A stretch of 10,597 nucleotides of DNA from assembly GCA_035534575.1 (NCBI GenBank), contig DATLRT010000009.1, positions 1 through 10,597 on the forward strand. Reading direction: 5' to 3'. This DNA is from JAGWFU01 sp035534575. Lineage in GTDB: Archaea > Micrarchaeota > Micrarchaeia > Micrarchaeales > Micrarchaeaceae. Position numbers and translations under genes: made by a program. The notes under the pieces are model-generated. The model saw only the letters and a list, made by a program, of their open reading frames with translations. It ran no database searches and had not been told where the DNA came from. Positions 6,951 through 10,597 of the stretch are shown here, one piece after another; position 1 is the stretch's first letter, and each line of letters starts with the position of its first letter.

Positions 6951-6979
6951 TTGTATTTTTATTCAATTACGATGATGAG

Positions 6980-9529
6980 ATGGCAAAGGCTACCCACAGG
7001 ACTCTCGGAAAAAACGTCATACCTTCCAATTACAAGCTGATAATCACACCCAACTTCAAGACATTCAGGTACCACGGCAAGGAGACCATATCGGCCAGCG
7101 TGGAAAAGGCCACGAGGCTGATAACGCTCAACGCCAGCGAGCTCAGGATTATCAGGGCGACCGTATCGACATCGCAACTCAGCCAGGAGGCTACAGTGAA
7201 GGAAGACAAGAAGGATACATCGATTGCGCTCACATTAGCAAAGCCCGTATCGGGAGACGTGGAGATAAAGATTGAGTACGAGGGCACCAACAACGACGGG
7301 ATGTACGGGTTCTACAGGAGCAAGTACGTGCACAACGGAAAGGAGGACTACATACTCACCAGCCAGTTCGAGGCGCCCAGCGCGAGGACCGCGTTCCCGT
7401 GCATAGACGAGCCGGAGTTCAAGGCTACCTTCGAGCTTGAGCTTGTCATCGACAAGGAGCTTATGGCGGTATCCAACATGCCCATACTCGACCAGACCTC
7501 CACGCTCAACAAGAAGAAGGCGGTCAGGTTCCAGAAGAGCCCGAGGATGTCCACATATCTCCTCTACATGGCGGTGGGCAAGTTCGAGTTCGTCACCACA
7601 AAGCTGGGCAGCATGCCCATCCGCGTGCTCACGGTCCCTGGAAAGGTCGCTTACGCGCCGATGGCGCTGGATTTCGCAAAGAAGTTCATAAATTTCTTCA
7701 ACGATTATTTCGGCATAAGGTTCCCTCTGCCCAAGATGGATCTTCTCGCGATCCCGGACTTCGCTGCCGGGGCGATGGAGAACTGGGGCGCCATAACATT
7801 CAGGGAGATTGTGATACTGGGCGACGAGAAGGTCTCGTCCGTAGCGATAAAGCAGCGGATAGCCGAGGTCATCGCGCACGAGCTGGCCCACCAGTGGTTC
7901 GGCGACCTTGTGACCATGAGATGGTGGAACGACCTCTGGCTCAATGAGAGCTTCGCAACATACATGAGCACAAAGGCGATCGAGTCGGTGTTCCCGGAGT
8001 GGGAGGCCGACAAGCAGTACGTGCTGGACACCATGGGCACCGCACTCGCGGCCGACCAGCTGAAGTCCACGCACCCCATCAGCGTGGAGGTGAAGGATCC
8101 CAGCGAGATAGACCAGATATTCGACGAGATAAGCTACGAGAAAGGAGGCAGCGTGCTCGGCATGATTGAGGATTACGTGGGCAAGGAGGCGTTCAGGGAG
8201 GGCCTCCATAACTACCTTGACAAGAACAAGTACTCCAACGCGGAGAAGGAGGATTTGTGGAACGCAATCGACGCGGCTGCAAAGAAGAGGGGCAAGAATA
8301 TGGATCTCTCCAGCGTGGTTGAGTACTGGATAGACAATCCCGGTTACCCCGTGATAGATGTCGGCTACAGCGACAAGGCTGATGAGGCGATGTTGGAGCA
8401 GCAGAGATTCACCGTAAGGTGGCCGAACGGCAGCAAGCAGGTCTGGCCGATACCTATGCACTACAGGTTCAACTCCAAGGAGTCGGGCTTCAAGATGTTC
8501 GACACGAAGAAGACAAAGATTGCACTCAAGGGCAGCGATTACGTAAAGCTCAACTACGGTCAGAGGGGCATCTACCGCGTCAAGTATCCGGAGCACATGC
8601 TCAACAGGCTGGGCCTGATGATAAAGGGCGGCCAGCTCAGCCCGCTCGACGCTTGGGGAATAGAGAACGACCTCTACACTCTTGCAAGGTCGTCAAGGAT
8701 AAAGGTGGAGAAGTACCTAGAGTTCGTGCAGAGGTACTGCATGGACGCCGGTTACCCGCTCAACTTCAGCGTATCAGGTCACCTTGGCGGACTCTCTGTC
8801 TACCTGAGGGACAACAAGAGACTTTACGCAATGCTGAACCGGATTACGATTCAGTACCACAGGAAGATACTCAACAGGATAGGATGGAAGAAGGTCAGCG
8901 GAGAGAAGAGCACCACCACGATGCTCAGGCCGATTACGATAAGGAGCCTCGGCGTTGCGGGAGACCCCGACACAGCAAAGACGGTCATGGCGATGTTTGC
9001 GAAGAGGCTGAAGGAGGGCCCAGGCGCAATCGAGCCCGACATAAAGGGCGCAATCTACGGAACTGTGGCTTACAGGGGAAACCTCACGACCTTCAACAGC
9101 CTTGTCGGGCTGTACAAGAGCGAAAAGCTTCCGGAGGAGAAGATGAGGCTGCTCTCCAGCCTTGGCGCTTTTAGCGACCCGGTCCTGATAAGGAAGGCGC
9201 TAGCCTTCTCAATGACAAGGGAGGTTAGGCTGCAGGACTCTTTCAACATACCTGCAGGTGTGGCTTCGAACCCGGTGGGCAAGGGGATGATATGGGCATT
9301 CACCAAGGCGAACTGGAAGGGGTTCATGAAGAAGTACGAGCCCGCGACCCACATGCTGGGTCGGTTCATGGACAACCTGTTCACCATAGACGACGCTGCC
9401 ACCAGGAAGGAGATAGAGCGGTTCTTCAACAACAAGGCGAACATGAGGGGCGACGTAATGAGGCCGTTCAATCAGGTTATGGAGTTCACGGACATAAACG
9501 TCAGGTTCCTGGAGCATAACAGGGATTAG
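6980..9529 (+). CDS. M1 family zinc aminopeptidase (tricorn-interacting factor F2/F3-like)
   Basis: This is probably a cytosolic aminopeptidase that trims N-terminal residues from peptides left by the proteasome or tricorn protease. The 849-residue protein shows the M1 layout: an N-terminal beta domain, the exopeptidase motif GAMEN at 264-268, the zinc site HELAH (H300, E301, H304) with the third ligand E323 in WLNESFATYM, and the catalytic Tyr Y386 in ISYEKGGSVL. A long helical ERAP1-C-like domain fills roughly residues 520-840. There is no signal peptide or membrane segment. It is somewhat longer than the Thermoplasma F2/F3 factors (about 780). ATG 6980 is the only sensible start: the two ATGs just upstream (6972, 6975) are out of frame. 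It has its own promoter and ends 45 bases from the oppositely directed antitoxin gene. Confidence 0.95.
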   Translation: MAKATHRTLGKNVIPSNYKLIITPNFKTFRYHGKETISASVEKATRLITLNASELRIIRATVSTSQLSQEATVKEDKKDTSIALTLAKPVSGDVEIKIEYEGTNNDGMYGFYRSKYVHNGKEDYILTSQFEAPSARTAFPCIDEPEFKATFELELVIDKELMAVSNMPILDQTSTLNKKKAVRFQKSPRMSTYLLYMAVGKFEFVTTKLGSMPIRVLTVPGKVAYAPMALDFAKKFINFFNDYFGIRFPLPKMDLLAIPDFAAGAMENWGAITFREIVILGDEKVSSVAIKQRIAEVIAHELAHQWFGDLVTMRWWNDLWLNESFATYMSTKAIESVFPEWEADKQYVLDTMGTALAADQLKSTHPISVEVKDPSEIDQIFDEISYEKGGSVLGMIEDYVGKEAFREGLHNYLDKNKYSNAEKEDLWNAIDAAAKKRGKNMDLSSVVEYWIDNPGYPVIDVGYSDKADEAMLEQQRFTVRWPNGSKQVWPIPMHYRFNSKESGFKMFDTKKTKIALKGSDYVKLNYGQRGIYRVKYPEHMLNRLGLMIKGGQLSPLDAWGIENDLYTLARSSRIKVEKYLEFVQRYCMDAGYPLNFSVSGHLGGLSVYLRDNKRLYAMLNRITIQYHRKILNRIGWKKVSGEKSTTTMLRPITIRSLGVAGDPDTAKTVMAMFAKRLKEGPGAIEPDIKGAIYGTVAYRGNLTTFNSLVGLYKSEKLPEEKMRLLSSLGAFSDPVLIRKALAFSMTREVRLQDSFNIPAGVASNPVGKGMIWAFTKANWKGFMKKYEPATHMLGRFMDNLFTIDDAATRKEIERFFNNKANMRGDVMRPFNQVMEFTDINVRFLEHNRD

Positions 9530-9574
9530 CCTGCGGGTGTCAGCACAGGAATGCTCAAGAGAGGGGAAGATAAG

Positions 9575-9805
9575 CTAGCTGAGCTTGCCCTTCAATAGCT
9601 TTATGATATAGCTCTGCCTGTTCCTGCCATCCTCTTCTGCTGCCCGATCCAGCATTGCCACAAGCTCCGTGGGCAGGCGCAGGAAGACCGCTCTTGTGGC
9701 AGGGCGCGCCCGCAGCCTCTGGGCCTCGTCCTCGTTCTTGAGGGCGAGCTCTATGTCCGCGAACTCAATCCTTGCCTCGTCAATTATCTGCATTATATCC
9801 TTCAT
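9575..9805 (-). CDS. Ribbon-helix-helix (CopG/Arc-type) probable antitoxin
   Basis: The 76-residue protein has an acidic N-terminal helix (about 1-30) and a C-terminal ribbon-helix-helix unit: strand RAVFLRLP (38-45), helix A ELVAMLDRAAEEDGR and helix B NRQSYIIKLLKGKL. Such proteins dimerise through the strand and bind DNA, commonly as autorepressing antitoxins. Placing the DNA-binding part at the C-terminus leaves the N-terminal segment as a candidate toxin-binding arm, the reverse of many RHH antitoxins. The start ATG 9805 overlaps the Doc stop (ATGA), with GAGGAG at 9816-9811 (minus strand) five bases before it, so translation is coupled to the toxin gene. The antitoxin role is inferred from the pairing; a simple regulator is the alternative. 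Confidence 0.82.
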   Translation of the reverse strand: MKDIMQIIDEARIEFADIELALKNEDEAQRLRARPATRAVFLRLPTELVAMLDRAAEEDGRNRQSYIIKLLKGKLS

Positions 9806-10176
9806 GCCATCTCCTCTACTACCATAAGTTCCTTTACAAGCCTCTCGACCCTGCTCTTCTTTGCCCTCCCGAGCGCTATCTCGTTCATCGTCCGCACAAT
9901 TTTGTCCCTGGATGCAGGCTCCTTTCTCAGCTTGTAATCGTTCATCTTGATGAATGCTATGAAGGAGAAAAAGCCGGTCCTCTTGTTGCCATTGAGGAAT
10001 GAGTGCGCCCTGGGTATCTCGTAAAGCAACACGGTTGCGTAACCAAATTGGTCTTCTATGTCCTTTGCGGTATCCATTATGAACTCAAGGTTGCTGTTCT
10101 GAATCACTCCCTCCTCTCCCAGCCTCTTGTTTATGGCTATGACCTCCTGGTAGGTGAGCTTGTGCATCAGAACCAT
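9802..10176 (-). CDS. Doc/Fic-fold toxin-like protein
   Basis: The 124-residue protein has the size of phage P1 Doc (about 126) and its layout: N-terminal LTYQEVIAINKRLGEEG and central Fic motif HSFLNGNKRT (H58 to T67). Doc proteins transfer phosphate to elongation factor Tu; other Fic proteins transfer AMP. Catalytic H58 and the phosphate-binding G63, N64, K65 and R66 are present, but the residue normally acidic (Asp/Glu, metal-binding) is N62. The protein may therefore be impaired or catalytically different. No inhibitory S/TxxxE(G/N) motif is evident. The gene precedes its RHH partner, opposite to the phd-doc order. The ATG at 10176 coincides with the transcript start expected from the TATA box at 10198-10205, so a leaderless message is likely; Met4 (10167) is the other possible start. 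Confidence 0.88.
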   Translation of the reverse strand: MVLMHKLTYQEVIAINKRLGEEGVIQNSNLEFIMDTAKDIEDQFGYATVLLYEIPRAHSFLNGNKRTGFFSFIAFIKMNDYKLRKEPASRDKIVRTMNEIALGRAKKSRVERLVKELMVVEEMA

Positions 10177-10202
10177 ATATCTTATGCTATCATTAGATAT
10201 AT
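10175..10202. promoter_or_regulatory. Perfect 8-bp inverted repeat over the Doc promoter and start (candidate operator)
   Basis: ATATATCT (10175-10182) and AGATATAT (10195-10202) are exact reverse complements separated by 12 bases. One arm covers the Doc start codon and predicted transcript start, the other most of the TATA box. A protein bound here would block both TBP and polymerase. The RHH protein encoded two genes in is the obvious candidate ligand. GCTATC also occurs twice at 10186-10191 and 10206-10211, 20 bases apart. The low-complexity A/T content means part of the symmetry could be chance. Confidence 0.5.
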
Positions 10203-10205
10203 AAA
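10198..10205 (-). promoter_or_regulatory. TATA box for the doc-RHH pair
   Basis: On the minus strand this reads TTTATATA, a perfect archaeal TATA box. Its centre lies about 26 bases before the A of ATG 10176, so transcription should begin at or within a couple of bases of the start codon, giving a leaderless message. Confidence 0.75.
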
Positions 10206-10213
10206 GCTATCTA

Positions 10214-10244
10214 CAAGTTGGTCGTTCGACAGCCTGACAACTTG
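10214..10244. repeat. Perfect 7-bp inverted repeat upstream of the doc promoter
   Basis: CAAGTTG (10214-10220) and CAACTTG (10238-10244) are exact reverse complements, and the 17-base interval contains a further small hairpin GTCG-TT-CGAC (10221-10230). It lies just upstream of the doc TATA/BRE region and in the divergent space toward the dnaG-side promoter. It could be a second regulatory site or a transcribed hairpin. There is no T-run next to it to support a terminator. Confidence 0.45.
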
Positions 10245-10304
10245 CTTTCACCTAATGCTGCCGCACTGGGGCATGAGCACCGCAAAATCGAGCTGTACGC
10301 AACC

Positions 10305-10312
10305 TTTATAAA
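10305..10312 (+). promoter_or_regulatory. TATA box driving the structured leader/RNA and probably dnaG
   Basis: TTTATAAA sits about 207 bases before the dnaG start. The usual spacing predicts transcription from about 10335, at or just before the GGG at 10336-10338 where the structured region begins. No comparable TATA box is placed correctly for a short-leader dnaG transcript, so dnaG would carry a leader of about 177 bases unless the RNA ends first. Confidence 0.65.
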
Positions 10313-10335
10313 CATTGATTTCTTAAACATTATTA

Positions 10336-10499
10336 GGGTTAATCAAAGACGTAATTAACTAAGCAGATGGTGTATTCGATAGTATTTCACGCTTCTAATT
10401 CAAGTTCAGGGCACTCTCCCGAGATGGGGGACGGCCATAGCAGAAGCTGAAAGCATACCACCGCTTATTCCTTTACGCCCTTTGTTGACTTAAAACAAA
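10336..10499 (+). ncRNA. Candidate structured RNA or long structured leader upstream of dnaG
   Basis: Beginning where the 10305 TATA box predicts a transcript start, the plus strand has a consistent nested fold. (1) Hairpin GTTAAT/ATTAAC, 10338-10343 with 10354-10359. (2) Outer helix AAGC/GCTT (10361-10364/10463-10466) plus TGGTGT/ATACCA (10368-10373/10455-10460). (3) Inner helix TTTCA/TGAAA (10385-10389/10448-10452) continuing as GCTTCT/AGAAGC (10391-10396/10442-10447) around one bulged C. (4) GGC/GCC (10410-10412/10434-10436). (5) Apical TCTCCC/GGGGGA (10415-10420/10426-10431) with loop GAGAT. An A/U hairpin TTTGTT/AACAAA (10481-10486/10494-10499) precedes the dnaG start. I recognise no known family: no SRP, RNase P, 5S, tRNA or C/D-box signature. 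It may be an independent small RNA, an unusual guide-like RNA, or a regulatory leader. Confidence 0.5.
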
Positions 10500-10511
10500 A
10501 AAGTTGATAAA

Positions 10512-10597
10512 ATGGCAAAGACATACATTGACATAGTCAAGTATATGGTAGAAGCCAAGTTCGAGATACTTGGCCTTGTTGAGAAGCCCGACATAAT
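10512..10597 (+). CDS. dnaG: Archaeal DnaG-like protein, N-terminal 28 codons (cut by window edge)
   Basis: The frame gives MAKTYIDIVKYMVEAKFEI followed by LGLVEKPDI, which closely resembles the start of archaeal DnaG (KY-IHAKFE-GVVEKPDVVGAIFGQTEGLLG). Archaeal DnaG has a Toprim core and is found as a subunit of the RNA exosome; a primase role has also been proposed. Only the N-terminal motif is visible here, before the Toprim domain. The first ATG at 10512 is the natural start, with no strong ribosome-binding site before it (an A-rich stretch and GTTGAT). The preceding leader region appears structured. Confidence 0.8.
   Translation, partial: MAKTYIDIVKYMVEAKFEILGLVEKPDI

Noticed and set aside
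7235..8596. Long antisense open frame (453 codons) opposite the aminopeptidase gene
   Set aside because: It lies wholly within the M1 gene, whose plus-strand protein has all catalytic motifs. The antisense protein is low-complexity (Leu/Val/Arg/His-rich) with no family features and is an artefact of codon bias.
8840..8945. Repeated GATTACGAT within the aminopeptidase gene
   Set aside because: Two short copies in coding sequence give similar but ordinary peptide segments; most likely chance.
10361..10466. Fluoride riboswitch resemblance (GATGGTGT...ATACCACC)
   Set aside because: The short motif is suggestive, but the first-stem return strand is lacking, the element is too long, and the downstream gene is dnaG rather than a fluoride exporter.
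10336..10511. tRNA, 5S, SRP, RNase P or C/D-box RNA in the dnaG leader
   Set aside because: No T-arm with proper stem, no loop-C or helix-8 sequences, no RNase P core sequences, and no paired C and D boxes were found. An H/ACA guide was considered because of the internal loop, but no ACA box stands at the expected distance.

Overview
This is an archaeal chromosome segment. The evidence is a group II geranylgeranylglyceryl phosphate synthase (ether-lipid synthesis), a short RNase Z, a tricorn-factor-like M1 aminopeptidase, an archaeal DnaG start, and TATA boxes of the TTTAWATA type about 26-27 bases before the inferred transcript starts. Codon use favours AGG/AGA for Arg and ATA for Ile in a fairly G+C-rich background. 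Small gene size, tight packing and a shortened NFACT protein would fit a Micrarchaeota-like (DPANN) or Thermoplasmata-related lineage. That placement is a guess; only 'archaeon' is secure.

Left block, plus strand (1-2922): the last 15 codons of an unknown gene, then GGGP synthase, an NFACT/Rqc2-type protein lacking its C-terminal half, RNase Z, and tRNA-Val(GAC). Gaps are 22, 7, 4 and 3 bases, so this looks like one transcription unit. The tRNA sits 3 bases after the stop codon of RNase Z, the enzyme that matures tRNA 3' ends. A small A+T-richer histidine-phosphatase gene follows (2953-3546).

Middle block: an Amt ammonium transporter with its own promoter (3609-4898, plus) converges, with 10 bases between stops, on a minus-strand pair: a GT4 glycosyltransferase followed by an agmatinase-type ureohydrolase, sharing one base in TGATG. 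The glycosyltransferase diverges from the large M1 aminopeptidase (6980-9529, plus) across a 77-bp promoter region in which the two TATA boxes overlap.

Right block: a minus-strand toxin-antitoxin-like pair, Doc/Fic toxin first and ribbon-helix-helix protein second (ATGA overlap). Its promoter has a perfect TATA box positioned for a leaderless Doc message and a perfect 8-bp inverted repeat covering both TATA box and start codon. The 335-base stretch 10177-10511 has no convincing protein gene. It holds the Doc promoter and operator candidates, a second inverted repeat, a strong plus-strand TATA box, and a region folding into a long nested hairpin (10361-10466) ahead of the start of dnaG (10512 to the edge). 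I see nothing in 10245-10304. The structured region before dnaG and the altered Doc module are the most unusual parts. No CRISPR array, insertion sequence or rRNA was seen.
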